Source of the DNA: Marinobacter sp. es.048
GTDB lineage: Bacteria > Pseudomonadota > Gammaproteobacteria > Pseudomonadales > Oleiphilaceae
Reading direction: 5' to 3'
DNA length: 64,000 nt
Assembly (NCBI RefSeq): GCF_900188435.1
Contig: NZ_FYFA01000002.1
Location: 1,488,001-1,552,000 of the forward strand
A program made the translations under genes and the position numbers. Shown piece after piece: positions 33,473 through 43,978 of this stretch. The notes below the pieces were generated by a model. It had not been told where the DNA came from and made no database searches. It worked only from the letters and a program-made list of their open reading frames with translations. Each line of letters starts with the position of its first letter. Positions within the stretch are counted from its first letter, which is position 1.

Positions 33473-33522
33473 GTGACATGGTATAAAGCCCTTCTCACAC
33501 CTCAGCGCGGATAGCATGCCTG

Positions 33523-33699
33523 ATGTATATCTACCGTCTGGTCTTCCTGTTGGTACTGGCCATCTATATCTTTTCGCCCAACATCCTTGACTGGTGGACT
33601 TCGCCGGGAAACGTCTGGTACAGCCCCTACATTATCTGGGCCGGGCTGATTGCCATCGGTTTCTGGCTTGAATGGCGGCGGGACCCCAATGAGTTTTAG
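33523..33699 (+). CDS. Small membrane protein upstream of cbrA (CbrX-like)
   Basis: 58 residues from ATG 33523 to TAG 33697-33699. Two hydrophobic segments: YRLVFLLVLAIYIFS and YIIWAGLIAIGFWLEW. The last 11 bases overlap the start of cbrA, so translation of cbrA is probably coupled to it. I recall a small cbrX gene in the same overlapping position in Pseudomonas; position and type agree here. Too short for most gene callers. Confidence 0.78.
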   Translation: MYIYRLVFLLVLAIYIFSPNILDWWTSPGNVWYSPYIIWAGLIAIGFWLEWRRDPNEF

Positions 33700-36652
33700 T
33701 CCCTCCGGCCTGCTGCTCGCCAGCCTCCTGTATCTGATTCTGCTGTTCGGCATCGCCTGGTTCACCGAAAAAGGCATGGTCCCCCGGCGCTTGGTTCGCC
33801 ACCCCCTGGTTTATGTGCTCAGCCTGGGCGTCTATGCCGGCATATGGGCGGTCTACGGCGCGGTTGGTATGGCCGCCGAATCCGGCTACGGCTTTCTGGC
33901 TTACTATCTCGGCATCAGCGGCGCTTTCCTGCTGGCACCCGTGCTTCTGAACCCGGTCATGAGGATCGGACGCGCCTATCAGCTCACGTCCCTAGCCGAT
34001 CTGTTTGCCTACCGCTACCGAAGCCAGTGGGCTGGCACCCTGGTCACCCTCTGCTCCGGCGGGGCAATTCTGGCCTTGCTAAGCATGCAGATACAGGCCG
34101 TCGCCACCTCTGCCAGCATTCTTGCGCCGGACACATCGCCTGCGGTAATCAGCGTGATGTTCAGCTTGATCGTGGTGCTTTTCGCCATGCTATTCGGGGC
34201 AAGGCGCGACCAGAACTCGGAAAACCATCAGGGGCTGGTGCTGGCCATTGCTTTTGATTCGCTGGTTAAACTTGTGGCATTGCTGGTGCTCGGGGGCGTC
34301 ATTCTCTTCGGGGTCTTTGACGGCATGAGCGGACTGGAAAGCTGGCTGGACAACCGGACGTCACCAGCCACAACCATGACCCTGAGCATTGACGACGGCA
34401 GTTGGCGGGCACTGATGCTGATGTCCTTTGCCGCTGCTCTGGTACTGCCACACATGTACCACATGACCTTCAGCGAAAACCCCTCGCCCAAGGCCCTGGC
34501 AAAAGCCAGCTGGGGCCTGCCACTCTACCTGTTGCTGCTCGGCCTGCCAGTGCCCCTGATTCTCTGGGGCGGCCAGGAGCTGGCGGTGACCACAGGGCCC
34601 GGATTCTTTGCCATCGGGGCAGCCCAGGCTATGGAAAGCCCGGCACTTACACTGCTGATGTACATTGCCGGCCTGTCGGCGGCCAGCGGCCTGATGATCG
34701 TCAGCACCCTGGCACTGGCCGGCATGGCCCTGAACCACGTGGTGTTGCCCCTGAAAACCCCGAAAGACCAGGGCGATATCTATCGGTGGCTGCAGTGGAT
34801 CAAGCGCCTGCTCATCGCCGTGATCATTTTCCTGGCGCTGCTGTTTCATGAAGTTGTCGGCAAAAACCTCGACCTGTCCATTCTGGGCGCAATTTCCCTC
34901 TCCGGCACTTTGCAACTGCTGCCCGGCGCCCTGGGCGTGATTTACTGGCCCGAGGGCAATCGCCGCGGCCTGATCGCCGGCCTGATTGTCGGGCTGGCCA
35001 TCTGGGTGGTGACGCTCGTGCTGCCGTTCTCGCACACGGCCAATCTGTTGGCCTGGCTGGATGCGCCACTGATACCGGATTACAGCAACTGGCACATCTT
35101 CACGTTCGTCAGCCTGACCGCCAACATTACCGTGTTCGCGCTTATTTCCATCCTCAGCACCAGTACCAGTGAAGAGAACAGCGCAGCCCAGGCCTGCTCA
35201 CTGGGCGCCCTGTCCCGTCCACAGCGCCGTGAACTGCTGGCCACCTCCTCAAGTGACTTTGTTCGGCAGTTGGCGGAGCCTCTGGGCTATGGTGTAGCCC
35301 GGCGGGAAGTGGAGCGGGCCCTGGGCCAGTTGAAGCTGCCCAATGTGGAGTACCGGCCGTATCAGCTCAGACGGCTGCGGGACCAGGTGGAAATCAACCT
35401 GTCCGGCCTGCTTGGCCCCTCTGTCGCCAGGGATATGGTCAAACGCCATCTCGGCTTCAAGCCCATGGCCCAAGGTGGCACAGCCCAGGATATTCGCTAT
35501 GTGGAGCGCGCCCTCGGCGACTATCAGAACCGGCTGACCGGCCTTGCTGGTGAGCTGGACAATCTTCGCCGGCATTACCGCCAGACGCTGCAGAACCTGC
35601 CCATTCCCGCCTGCTCCGTGGGCGAGGACGGTGAGATCCTGATGTGGAACCATGCCATGGAGGCGCTTACCGGCATTACCGCCGATGATGTGGTGGGCGC
35701 CCGGTTGCTGGCCCTGCCCGAACATTGGCACCTGTTGCTTGATGACTTCAACCGGGGGCCAGATCTGCATCGCTACAAACACCGGCTGGATCTGCGTGGC
35801 AAACCCCACTGGCTGAACCTTCACAAAGCCGCCCTGAGCGGACCGGACCACACCGAGGGCGGCAGTATCATCCTGGTGGAAGACCAGACCGAGACCCGGC
35901 TGCTTGAGGACGAACTGATGCACAGCGAACGGCTGGCGTCGGTGGGCAGGCTCGCGGCTGGTGTCGCCCACGAGATCGGGAACCCGGTAACCGGCATCTC
36001 CTCACTGGCCCAGAACCTGAAACTGGAAACCGACAACCCGGACATTCTCGACACAGCTGACCAGATCCAGCAGCAGACCCGGCGCATCTCGACCATCCTG
36101 CAATCGCTGATGAACTTTGCCCGCACCGGCAATCATGCCCAGGCCAACCGGTACGAACCGGTAACGATACACCGCTGCGTCGAGGAATCGATCAACCTGC
36201 TTTCTCTCAGCGACAAGGGACTGGGCATTCACTATGTCAACGACTGCCCGCCCTCTTTGCAGGTACTGGGAGATGAGCAGCGTCTGGTCCAGGTATTCGT
36301 CAACCTGCTGGCCAACGCCCGCGATGCGTCACCGGAAGGCGGCAACATCCGAGTCAGTGGAAAGGGCGATGGCTACTCCGCTATCATTGAGGTGGTTGAT
36401 GAAGGCTCCGGCATTCCCGGGGATCAACTCGATCACATCTTCGAGCCGTTTTACACCACCAAGGCGCCCAACAAGGGAACCGGTCTTGGTCTCTCGCTGG
36501 TGTACAGCATTATTGAAGAGCACTATGGCAACATCCAGGTGGACAGCCCGGCAAACGCCGACACCGGCCGGGGAACCTGCGTGAGGCTGAGATTGCCAGC
36601 CTACGAACCGGAAACCGGCAACATTGCCATCAGCCAGAACCAAAGGTCTTGA
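33689..36652 (+). CDS. cbrA: Sensor histidine kinase CbrA with transporter-like sensor domain
   Basis: 987 residues from ATG 33689 (overlapping the small upstream gene). Residues about 1-500 are 12-13 membrane segments of the sodium/solute symporter (SLC5) type. A linker with a PAS domain follows (about 635-750, [21 protein letters not shown]). The kinase core has the phospho-His in [15 protein letters not shown], the N box [10 protein letters not shown], and G boxes VDEGSGIPG and [12 protein letters not shown]. CbrA phosphorylates CbrB and controls carbon/nitrogen balance in Pseudomonas; in some species it also transports histidine. cbrB begins 7 bp downstream. Confidence 0.95.
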   Translation: MSFSPSGLLLASLLYLILLFGIAWFTEKGMVPRRLVRHPLVYVLSLGVYAGIWAVYGAVGMAAESGYGFLAYYLGISGAFLLAPVLLNPVMRIGRAYQLTSLADLFAYRYRSQWAGTLVTLCSGGAILALLSMQIQAVATSASILAPDTSPAVISVMFSLIVVLFAMLFGARRDQNSENHQGLVLAIAFDSLVKLVALLVLGGVILFGVFDGMSGLESWLDNRTSPATTMTLSIDDGSWRALMLMSFAAALVLPHMYHMTFSENPSPKALAKASWGLPLYLLLLGLPVPLILWGGQELAVTTGPGFFAIGAAQAMESPALTLLMYIAGLSAASGLMIVSTLALAGMALNHVVLPLKTPKDQGDIYRWLQWIKRLLIAVIIFLALLFHEVVGKNLDLSILGAISLSGTLQLLPGALGVIYWPEGNRRGLIAGLIVGLAIWVVTLVLPFSHTANLLAWLDAPLIPDYSNWHIFTFVSLTANITVFALISILSTSTSEENSAAQACSLGALSRPQRRELLATSSSDFVRQLAEPLGYGVARREVERALGQLKLPNVEYRPYQLRRLRDQVEINLSGLLGPSVARDMVKRHLGFKPMAQGGTAQDIRYVERALGDYQNRLTGLAGELDNLRRHYRQTLQNLPIPACSVGEDGEILMWNHAMEALTGITADDVVGARLLALPEHWHLLLDDFNRGPDLHRYKHRLDLRGKPHWLNLHKAALSGPDHTEGGSIILVEDQTETRLLEDELMHSERLASVGRLAAGVAHEIGNPVTGISSLAQNLKLETDNPDILDTADQIQQQTRRISTILQSLMNFARTGNHAQANRYEPVTIHRCVEESINLLSLSDKGLGIHYVNDCPPSLQVLGDEQRLVQVFVNLLANARDASPEGGNIRVSGKGDGYSAIIEVVDEGSGIPGDQLDHIFEPFYTTKAPNKGTGLGLSLVYSIIEEHYGNIQVDSPANADTGRGTCVRLRLPAYEPETGNIAISQNQRS

Positions 36653-36659
36653 GACTCTT

Positions 36660-38063
36660 ATGCCTCGCATTCTGATCGTGGAAGACGAAGACATTATTCG
36701 CTCGGCAGTGCGCAAACTGTTACTGCACGCCGGCTATGAAGTCGCCGACGCCGCCTCCGTTGAGGAAGCCGAACAGAACCACGAACCGGATCAGTTTGAC
36801 CTGATCATTTCCGATCTGCGCCTGCCTGGAGCGGCGGGTACCGAGCTGATCAACCGCGCACCCAATACACCGGTTCTGATCATGACCAGTTACGCCAGCC
36901 TGCGGTCAGCGGTGGATTCCATGAAAATGGGCGCCGTTGAATACATCGCCAAACCGTTTGACCACGATGAAATGCTGGCCGCGGTCGAAAACATTCTGGC
37001 CCGAAAGCCCTCTGGCCGGGATTCGGGCGATGATTCGGCGCCAGCCATGGAAACGCCGGAAAGCAGCGATCCGGCCAACATCATGTTCGGCCAGTGTGAA
37101 CCGATGCAGCGGGTGTTCACTCTGATCCGAAAAGTAGCGCCGACAGAAACCACCGTCCTGATTCAGGGCGAATCCGGTACCGGGAAGGAGCTGGCGGCCC
37201 GCGCCCTGCACCTACTCAGCCCGCGCGCCGCCAAACCGCTGATCTCGGTGAACTGCGCGGCCATCCCGGAAAGCCTGATTGAATCGGAACTGTTCGGCCA
37301 TGAAAAGGGCGCCTTCACCGGTGCTGTGTCGGCAAGGACCGGCCTGATCGAGGCCGCGGATGGTGGCAGCCTGTTCCTGGACGAAATCGGCGAACTGCCG
37401 GCCGAAGCCCAGGCACGCCTGCTGCGGGTTCTGCAGGAGAGCGAGATTCGGAAAGTGGGCTCCACCCAGAGCCGCATCGTCAACGTACGGATGATTGCCG
37501 CCACCCATCGTAACCTCAAGGCGATGACGCGCACCGGGGAATTCCGTGAAGACCTGTACTACCGGTTAAACGTCATGCAGATCCGCATCCCGCCCCTGCG
37601 CGAGCGCCAGAGCGATATTCTGGGCCTGGCTCGCCGCTTCCTGACGCGTCAGGGCGAGAGAATGGGCAAACCCGATCTCAACTTCAGCCCCGAGGCCATG
37701 CGCGTCCTGGAACGACACCGCTGGCCAGGAAACGTACGGGAGCTGGAAAACGCCATTGAGCGCGCCACCATCCTGTGTGACGGAGACGTGATCACGCCCT
37801 CACTGCTGGATCTGGACAGCGAAGGCAGCGACGAACACATCCCTGAGACCCTCGTGGATGGCAATAACGAGCAGACACGCACCCGCGAAGTGGATGCGTC
37901 CAACGATCTCTCCCTCGAAGATTACTTCCAGCATTTCGTTCTCGAGAACCAGGACCGCATGAGCGAGACGGAACTGGCCCAGAAACTGGGCATCAGCCGA
38001 AAATCACTCTGGGAACGTCGCCAGCGTCTCGGCATCCCTCGAAAAAAATCCTCGGGCAACTGA
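36660..38063 (+). CDS. cbrB: Sigma-54-dependent response regulator CbrB
   Basis: 467 residues from ATG 36660. Receiver domain ([13 protein letters not shown], phospho-Asp in [11 protein letters not shown], conserved Lys in YIAKPF), AAA+ domain (Walker A GESGTGKE, sigma-54 contact loop [22 protein letters not shown]) and a Fis-type helix-turn-helix at the C-terminus ([20 protein letters not shown]). Activates sigma-54 promoters; its best-known target in Pseudomonas is crcZ, encoded right after cbrB. A matching promoter and repeated sites follow here. Confidence 0.96.
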   Translation: MPRILIVEDEDIIRSAVRKLLLHAGYEVADAASVEEAEQNHEPDQFDLIISDLRLPGAAGTELINRAPNTPVLIMTSYASLRSAVDSMKMGAVEYIAKPFDHDEMLAAVENILARKPSGRDSGDDSAPAMETPESSDPANIMFGQCEPMQRVFTLIRKVAPTETTVLIQGESGTGKELAARALHLLSPRAAKPLISVNCAAIPESLIESELFGHEKGAFTGAVSARTGLIEAADGGSLFLDEIGELPAEAQARLLRVLQESEIRKVGSTQSRIVNVRMIAATHRNLKAMTRTGEFREDLYYRLNVMQIRIPPLRERQSDILGLARRFLTRQGERMGKPDLNFSPEAMRVLERHRWPGNVRELENAIERATILCDGDVITPSLLDLDSEGSDEHIPETLVDGNNEQTRTREVDASNDLSLEDYFQHFVLENQDRMSETELAQKLGISRKSLWERRQRLGIPRKKSSGN

Positions 38064-38092
38064 GCCTGGCATAGTGTGAACCCGGGCTCAGT

Positions 38093-38174
38093 TGTTACCC
38101 CATGTTCCTGTCGGTAACACTCCTCACCAAAGTAACGTGATCTCAGTAACACTTAGGTTGAATACGGGGTAACA
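38093..38174 (+). promoter_or_regulatory. Candidate CbrB upstream activating sites
   Basis: TGTTAC (38093-38098) and repeated GTAACA/GTAACG at 38114-38119, 38132-38137, 38146-38151 and 38169-38174. The first two form an inverted pair 15 bp apart. They lie 52-133 bp before the sigma-54 -24 element. TGTTAC/GTAACA is, as I recall, the CbrB subsite in Pseudomonas. Confidence 0.75.
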
Positions 38175-38225
38175 CTTATTACCTACAAAATCGTAAGACT
38201 CTGTTAACCAAGGAAATTAAAAAAC

Positions 38226-38241
38226 TGGCACACGGACTGCA
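38226..38241 (+). promoter_or_regulatory. Sigma-54 promoter
   Basis: TGGCACACGGACTGCA: GG and GC are separated by exactly 10 bases, with near-consensus TGGCAC and a TGCA at -12. Transcription is predicted to start near 38251-38253. Confidence 0.88.
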
Positions 38242-38250
38242 ACCTATTTG

Positions 38251-38634
38251 GCGCACAACAACAAAAACAAGAGTGACAAAGCAGCGCCAACAACAAGAAC
38301 AAAAAGCTGCGGGAAGCGTTCAGTAACAAAAACAACAACAGAACGTAAGCGAACTGAGTGTTTTGGGTACTTTGCTTTTTAGTGGTCCCACGGCACGTGC
38401 GAGTTGTAGATGTAGAGAAGAATCGCCTCAGAGGTGACGCTGCAGCTACCCCAGACCCGCTCGATGTCTCTGACCGCTCTGTGTATTCAAAGCTTTCCGT
38501 TTGCACTGCTGAGATGCCCCTCAATGGGGATATGCAGTGGGGTACAAAAACCAAGAAAAATCCCGGTAAAAACAAAAACAATGCAGATCGTCAACGCTTT
38601 GAGGGCGGATTCGTGAGAACGGATCCGCCTTTTG
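38251..38634 (+). ncRNA. crcZ: CrcZ-like Hfq/Crc-sequestering small RNA
   Basis: About 384 nt between a sigma-54 promoter and a hairpin terminator, in the cbrB-pcnB gap where Pseudomonas encodes crcZ (about 400 nt). The transcript has five A/C-rich clusters with A-A-N-A-A-N-A-A spacing: 38257-38270, 38289-38302, 38325-38341, 38545-38560 and 38568-38582. Such CA motifs bind the Hfq distal face and titrate Hfq/Crc, relieving catabolite repression. Reading frames in the region are short and not coding-like. Primary sequence outside the motifs cannot be compared here. The RNA's inferred job: CbrAB senses poor carbon supply and raises it to free repressed mRNAs. Confidence 0.85.
38604..38633 (+). 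terminator. Terminator of the CrcZ-like RNA
   Basis: Stem GGCGGAT (38604-38610)/ATCCGCC (38623-38629) followed by TTTTG. A second, weaker stem AAACCG/CGGTTT plus T run at 38688-38710 may back it up before pcnB. Confidence 0.72.
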
Positions 38635-38733
38635 ATTATCTGGGCTCCGGAACTGTAATCCAAGGCAAACGTGTGCAAATCCTGCTCAAACCGTTAAACT
38701 CTCGGTTTTTGCTCATCGCAACCACGGATTTCA

Positions 38734-40098
38734 ATGCCTAAACGACTTGTCGAAAAACTCCGTTCCTTGATGCCCGGCAACGGAAAAAAGAAAGCCCGCA
38801 CCTACCAGCGACGGGAAATTCCCAGGGACCAGCACAACGTCTCCCGCTCGGTAATCAGCGAACCTGCCAAGAAAGTTCTGCATCGCCTGAACAAGTCAGG
38901 CTATGAGGCCTACCTGGTGGGCGGCGGTGTCAGAGATATCCTGCTGGGCGGAAAGCCCAAGGATTTTGACATTGCAACCAACGCCACACCGGAAGAAGTT
39001 CACGACCTGTTCCGCAATTCCCGGTTGATCGGACGGCGGTTCCGGATTGTCCATGTCGTGTTTGGCCGCGAAGTGATTGAGGTGACTACATTCCGGGGCA
39101 ACGCCGCGGAAGCCGATACCGACACCGATGATGACGATCACAGGACCAGTGAACACGGCCTGCTGCTGCGAGACAATGTCTACGGTAACCAGGAAGAGGA
39201 TGCACTGCGTCGCGACTTCACCGTCAATGCGCTGTACTACTGCATCCGCGACTTTACCGTGATCGATTTTGCCAATGGCATCGAGGATCTTCGCAACCGC
39301 CAGCTGCGCCTCATTGGCGACCCGGAGACCCGCTATCGGGAAGACCCGGTACGGATGCTTCGCGCTATCCGCTTTGCGGCCAAGCTCGACTTCGACATTG
39401 AGCCAGAGACTGAAGCCCCCATTGGGGAGCTGGCGCCACTGTTGACCCATATCCCTCCAGCCCGGTTGTTTGAAGAAGTGCTCAAACTGTTTTCAGCCGG
39501 CCATGGTGAGGCCACCTACGATCTGCTCAACCGTTATGACCTTCTTGAGCCACTGTTTCCGGAGACCGCCCGGGCTATCGAGAACGGAGAACCGGATGAA
39601 CTGATACGGCAGGCTCTCAGAAACACAGACGCCCGTATTGCCCAGGGCAAGTCGGTCACGCCTTACTTCCTGTTTGCCGCCATGCTCTGGCCGGCACTCC
39701 AGGCGGAGTGGCATCGCAGGCAGGATAACGGTGACCCGGTCCAGCCAGCGCTGCACGGCGCCATCGGAAAGGTGATTGGCCGCCAGGTGCAGGCCACTTC
39801 GATTCCCAAGCGCTTCTCCGGGCCGATGAAGGAAATCTGGGAACTCCAGATGCGCCTGCCCCGTCGACAGGGCAAGCGCGCCTTTGCCACGATGTCACAC
39901 CCCCGCTTCCGCGCGGCTTACGATTTCCTGCTGGTTCGCGAGGCGTCTGGCGAGATTGAACCCGGGCTTGGCCAATGGTGGACCGAGTTCCAGCAGGAGG
40001 AGGAGCGGGGCCAAGAGCGGATGCTGTCAGAGCTGAGCACCGATGCACCCAAAAAGCGTCGTCGCCGCCGCAAACCGGTCAAACGCCCCGCCCAGTAA
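38734..40098 (+). CDS. pcnB: Poly(A) polymerase I
   Basis: 454 residues. Adds 3' poly(A) tails that promote RNA decay. Nucleotidyltransferase core LVGGGVRDILLGGKPKDFDI (GG then D-x-D), RRFRIVHVVFG, RRDFTVNALYY and GDPETRYREDPVRMLRAIRFAAKL mark the PcnB rather than CCA-adding group; a long Arg/Lys-rich C-terminus (KKRRRRRKPVKRP) is typical. The stop codon overlaps the folK start (TAATG). Confidence 0.95.
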   Translation: MPKRLVEKLRSLMPGNGKKKARTYQRREIPRDQHNVSRSVISEPAKKVLHRLNKSGYEAYLVGGGVRDILLGGKPKDFDIATNATPEEVHDLFRNSRLIGRRFRIVHVVFGREVIEVTTFRGNAAEADTDTDDDDHRTSEHGLLLRDNVYGNQEEDALRRDFTVNALYYCIRDFTVIDFANGIEDLRNRQLRLIGDPETRYREDPVRMLRAIRFAAKLDFDIEPETEAPIGELAPLLTHIPPARLFEEVLKLFSAGHGEATYDLLNRYDLLEPLFPETARAIENGEPDELIRQALRNTDARIAQGKSVTPYFLFAAMLWPALQAEWHRRQDNGDPVQPALHGAIGKVIGRQVQATSIPKRFSGPMKEIWELQMRLPRRQGKRAFATMSHPRFRAAYDFLLVREASGEIEPGLGQWWTEFQQEEERGQERMLSELSTDAPKKRRRRRKPVKRPAQ

Positions 40099-40595
40099 TG
40101 ATGACAGAAGTCTTTATCGGTCTTGGCAGCAATCTGAAAGACCCTGCTGCCCAACTGGCCCGGGCAGTCTCCGCCTTGGCCAACCTGCCGGAAACGGTTC
40201 TGGTGGCCCAATCGCCGTTTTATACCAGCCGCCCGGTCGGCCCCCAGGACCAGCCTGACTTCGTCAACGGCGCGGTATGGCTTAGAACCTCCCTGCCACC
40301 ACACCAACTGCTTGACGAACTGCAGAACGTCGAACAACAGCATGGCCGGGAGAGGCTTCGGCACTGGGGACCCCGCACGCTCGACCTGGACATACTGCTC
40401 TACGGCGAACGGGTACTGGACGACGAGCGCCTTACCTTACCTCATCGAGAACTACGGAACCGGGACTTTGCAATCCAGCCCCTGCTGGACCTGAAGGCCG
40501 ACCTGACTCTGCCTGACGGCACCCCCATTGCCGAACTGCGCCGCCAATGCCCCGACAACGGCTTGCGCAAGCTTCCACCGGCGGATTACCCTTAA
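40098..40595 (+). CDS. folK: 2-amino-4-hydroxy-6-hydroxymethyldihydropteridine pyrophosphokinase
   Basis: 165 residues from ATG 40098 (second ATG at 40101). Transfers pyrophosphate from ATP to the pterin in folate synthesis. Motifs [26 protein letters not shown] and [16 protein letters not shown] with the Mg-binding D-x-D. Located between pcnB and panB as in Pseudomonas. A second HPPK-like gene lies at 43961-44485. Confidence 0.96.
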   Translation: MMTEVFIGLGSNLKDPAAQLARAVSALANLPETVLVAQSPFYTSRPVGPQDQPDFVNGAVWLRTSLPPHQLLDELQNVEQQHGRERLRHWGPRTLDLDILLYGERVLDDERLTLPHRELRNRDFAIQPLLDLKADLTLPDGTPIAELRRQCPDNGLRKLPPADYP

Positions 40596-40654
40596 CACTT
40601 CAATGCCGATACCCCGGCACGCCCAGGCCCATCCACCCAAAAGGCAAGGATTCT

Positions 40655-41449
40655 ATGGCTGTTACCATCAATACCCTGCGTGAGTTCAAGCAGAAGGGCG
40701 AAGCCTTCTCTGCCCTTACCTCCTATGACGCCACCTTTTCCCAGGTGGTCAGCGAAGCGGGCGTTCACGTAATCCTGATTGGCGACTCCCTCGGCATGGT
40801 ACTGCAGGGGCATGACAGCACCCTGCCGGTGACCATGGATCAGATGGTGTATCACGTCAACTGCGTGGCCAAAGGTAACCGTGGGTCCCTGATCATGGCC
40901 GACATGCCCTTCATGAGTTACGGCACCGTCGAGTCTGCCCTGGAAAATGCGGCGGAACTGATGCGAGCGGGCGCCCACATGGTAAAACTTGAGGGTACCG
41001 ACTGGATGAAAGAGACCATTACTGCTCTGACCGAGCGAGCCGTGCCCGTGTGCGCGCACCTTGGCCTGACTCCCCAGTTCGTCAATAAATTTGGCGGCTA
41101 CAAAGTCCAGGGGCGTGATGAAAAGGCAGCCGAAATGATGATCGAACATGCCTGCGAACTGGAAGCGGCCGGCGCCGATGTCATCCTTCTGGAATGCGTC
41201 CCTGCGCCTCTGGCGGCGCGCATCGCCCAGGCTGTTAAAGCACCGGTTATCGGGATAGGGGCGGGGCCGGACACAGACGGCCAGATTCTTGTCTTGCACG
41301 ACATGCTCGGCATTACCACCGGCCGCAAGCCGCGATTCGTGAAGAACTTCCTGGCCGAGACAGATTCGATACAGGAAGCCCTGCAGGCCTACGTGAAAGC
41401 CGTAGGCGAGCGCACATTCCCCGCTGAGGAGCATACGTTCAAGGCATGA
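40655..41449 (+). CDS. panB: 3-methyl-2-oxobutanoate hydroxymethyltransferase
   Basis: 264 residues from ATG 40655 with AAGGA upstream. First step of pantothenate synthesis: ketopantoate from ketoisovalerate and methylene-THF. Motifs [52 protein letters not shown] and [18 protein letters not shown]. Its stop overlaps the panC ATG. Confidence 0.97.
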   Translation: MAVTINTLREFKQKGEAFSALTSYDATFSQVVSEAGVHVILIGDSLGMVLQGHDSTLPVTMDQMVYHVNCVAKGNRGSLIMADMPFMSYGTVESALENAAELMRAGAHMVKLEGTDWMKETITALTERAVPVCAHLGLTPQFVNKFGGYKVQGRDEKAAEMMIEHACELEAAGADVILLECVPAPLAARIAQAVKAPVIGIGAGPDTDGQILVLHDMLGITTGRKPRFVKNFLAETDSIQEALQAYVKAVGERTFPAEEHTFKA

Positions 41450-42294
41450 GAACCGTACATTCCCTGAAAGAATTGAGAACCATCCTCCGCGGCTACCGCC
41501 AGCAGGGCAAAACCATCGGCCTGGTGCCCACCATGGGCAACCTGCACGAGGGCCATGTTTCGCTGGTTCGCAAGGCGGCCGAAATGGCGGATGTGGTGGT
41601 CACCAGCATCTTCGTAAATCCGATGCAGTTCGGCGCCGGCGAAGATCTCGATACCTACCCGAGAACACTGGCCGAAGACCAGGACAAGCTTGCCTCGGCC
41701 GGCAACACCCTGGTGTTCGCACCCACTGCCGAGGAAATCTACCCGGAAGGCCTGGCAAAGCAGACCCAGGTCGTTGTGCCGGATGTCAGCGACGGCCACT
41801 GCGGCGCCAGTCGGCCGGGCCATTTCGAGGGCGTGGCCACGGTGGTCTCCATGCTGTTCAACATGGTCCAACCGGACTTTGCGGTATTTGGCGAGAAGGA
41901 TTTCCAGCAGCTCGCCGTGATCCGGAAACTGGTCCGTGACCTGATGATCCCCGTGGATGTGGTCGGAGCGCCCACGGTGAGAGAGGACGACGGCCTGGCG
42001 AAAAGCTCACGTAATGGCTACCTGACACCCCAGGAACGGCAAATCGCGCCGGCGGTTTTCCAGGCCCTGCAGGCGACAGCGGCCAAGATCAACGATGGTC
42101 GTACCGACTTCCAGGCGCTGGAGAGCGAAGCTGTGCAAAGTCTCGGAGACGCCGGTCTCAGGCCGGACTACTTCAACATCGCCAACAGTCAGACCCTCAA
42201 ACCGGCCACAGCCGAGGATCAGGGCATTACAATCCTGGCGGCGGCCTTCCTGGGCACCACCCGTTTGATCGACAACCTGTCTCTGACCCGATAA
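41446..42294 (+). CDS. panC: Pantothenate synthetase
   Basis: 282 residues. ATP-dependent joining of pantoate and beta-alanine. HIGH-type motif [18 protein letters not shown], then [22 protein letters not shown] and the KMSKS-like region [10 protein letters not shown]. Coupled to panB by ATGA. panD, which makes beta-alanine and follows panC in Pseudomonas, is absent; pgi starts 23 bp on. Confidence 0.97.
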   Translation: MRTVHSLKELRTILRGYRQQGKTIGLVPTMGNLHEGHVSLVRKAAEMADVVVTSIFVNPMQFGAGEDLDTYPRTLAEDQDKLASAGNTLVFAPTAEEIYPEGLAKQTQVVVPDVSDGHCGASRPGHFEGVATVVSMLFNMVQPDFAVFGEKDFQQLAVIRKLVRDLMIPVDVVGAPTVREDDGLAKSSRNGYLTPQERQIAPAVFQALQATAAKINDGRTDFQALESEAVQSLGDAGLRPDYFNIANSQTLKPATAEDQGITILAAAFLGTTRLIDNLSLTR

Positions 42295-42316
42295 GCGAAC
42301 AGAAAAGGAACCTCTG

Positions 42317-43978
42317 ATGCCCGCACACCCTCCAGTACTGACCTCGAAACCCGAATGGCGGACATTGAAGGTGCAACGGGAACGCCTGGACGGCTTGCCC
42401 ATGAAGGACCTGTTCGACCAGGACCCCGGGCGGGCAAAGCGCTACTTTATTGAGGGCGCAGGGCTATCGCTGGACTTCTCCAAGAACCGGATTACTGATG
42501 AGGCGCTGGAGGCACTGCTGGCGCTGGCCAGCAGCTGCAACCTGGAAGCCAGGCGGGAGGCATTGCTTCGGGGAGAGCGGGTTAACGTCACCGAGGATCG
42601 CCCTGCCCTGCACACTGCATTGCGCAACCCGGGAACCGAAGCCATTACTGTCGACGGAGAAGATGTAGTCGCCGAGGTGCAGAGCACGCTCAAACGCATG
42701 GAAACCCTGGTAAACGATGTTCTGGACCAGCGTCGCACCGGATACACCGGCAAGCCTTTCACCGATGTGGTAAGCATCGGGATCGGCGGTTCCTACCTGG
42801 GCCCCAAGCTGGTAGTCGAAGCCCTCCAGCCATACGCCGGGGCCGGTATTCGCTGCCATTACGTCGCCAACATTGATGGCACGGAAGTCTGCGAGACGCT
42901 GCGCCAGGTCAATCCGGAAACCACCCTGTTCCTGATCCAGTCGAAATCGTTCCGGACCGAGGAAACCCTGGCAAACAGCAAGGTGGCGCGGGAATGGTTT
43001 CTTGATCGCTGCGCTGATGAGCAGGCGGTCTCACAGCACTTCATGGCGGTGACCGCCAACGTACCAGCGGCACAGGACTTCGGCATCGATCCGGACAACG
43101 TCTTCCCGATGTGGGATTGGGTGGGTGGCCGTTACTCGCTCTGGTCGGCCATCGGGCTTCCTATTGCCTTCAGCGTTGGCATGGCCAACTTCCGGGCCCT
43201 GCTGGCCGGCGCCCATGCCATGGACCAGCACTTCCGTGAAGCGCCGCTGGCAAAGAACCTGCCTGTGGTTATGGCCATGCTGGGCGTCTGGTACAACAAT
43301 TTCTGGGGTGCCGAGACCCACGCGATCCTGCCTTACGATCACTACCTGCGCAGCCTGCCGGACCACTTCCAACAGCTGGACATGGAAAGCAACGGCAAGA
43401 GCGTGACCCAGGGTGGCGAGGCCCTGGCCTGGCAATCCGGCCCGGTCATCTGGGGCGGGGTGGGCGCCAATGGTCAGCACGCCTATCACCAGTTGATCCA
43501 CCAAGGCACTCGTCTGATTCCGGCGGATTTCATTATCCCCCTGAAGACCCACAATCCGGTGGCCACCCATCACGCCGATCTGTTTGCCAACTGCCTGAGC
43601 CAGTCCCGCGCAATGATGGCCGGCAAATCACTGGAAGAAGCACGGGCGGAACTGTCCGCAGAAGGTCGGACCGAAGCCGAGATTGAACAGCTTGCGCCCC
43701 ACAAGGTCATCCCGGGCAACAAACCGAGCAATACCCTGACCATGGAAAAGGTGACGCCGGAGACTATTGGCGCACTCATTGCCCTCTACGAGCATCGCAC
43801 CTTCGTACAGGGGGTGATCTGGGATGTAGATTCGTTTGATCAGTGGGGCGTGGAGCTTGGGAAACAGTTGGGCAAGGGTATTCTGCCTCGCTTGCTTGGC
43901 GAGAAAGGCGGCAACCAGGCCAGCGACAGCTCGACTGATCACCTCATTGAACGGTTTCGCTCAACCGGCGGCGTTTGA
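42317..43978 (+). CDS. pgi: Glucose-6-phosphate isomerase
   Basis: 553 residues, AAAAGGA upstream. Interconverts glucose-6-P and fructose-6-P. Motifs SIGIGGSYLGPKLVVEAL, SKSFRTEETLAN, the signature VGGRYSLWSAIGLPIA, catalytic His/Glu region MESNGKSV...GGEALAWQSG, and catalytic Lys in VDSFDQWGVELGKQLG. Its 3' end overlaps the converging folK-like gene by 18 bp. Confidence 0.97.
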   Translation: MPAHPPVLTSKPEWRTLKVQRERLDGLPMKDLFDQDPGRAKRYFIEGAGLSLDFSKNRITDEALEALLALASSCNLEARREALLRGERVNVTEDRPALHTALRNPGTEAITVDGEDVVAEVQSTLKRMETLVNDVLDQRRTGYTGKPFTDVVSIGIGGSYLGPKLVVEALQPYAGAGIRCHYVANIDGTEVCETLRQVNPETTLFLIQSKSFRTEETLANSKVAREWFLDRCADEQAVSQHFMAVTANVPAAQDFGIDPDNVFPMWDWVGGRYSLWSAIGLPIAFSVGMANFRALLAGAHAMDQHFREAPLAKNLPVVMAMLGVWYNNFWGAETHAILPYDHYLRSLPDHFQQLDMESNGKSVTQGGEALAWQSGPVIWGGVGANGQHAYHQLIHQGTRLIPADFIIPLKTHNPVATHHADLFANCLSQSRAMMAGKSLEEARAELSAEGRTEAEIEQLAPHKVIPGNKPSNTLTMEKVTPETIGALIALYEHRTFVQGVIWDVDSFDQWGVELGKQLGKGILPRLLGEKGGNQASDSSTDHLIERFRSTGGV

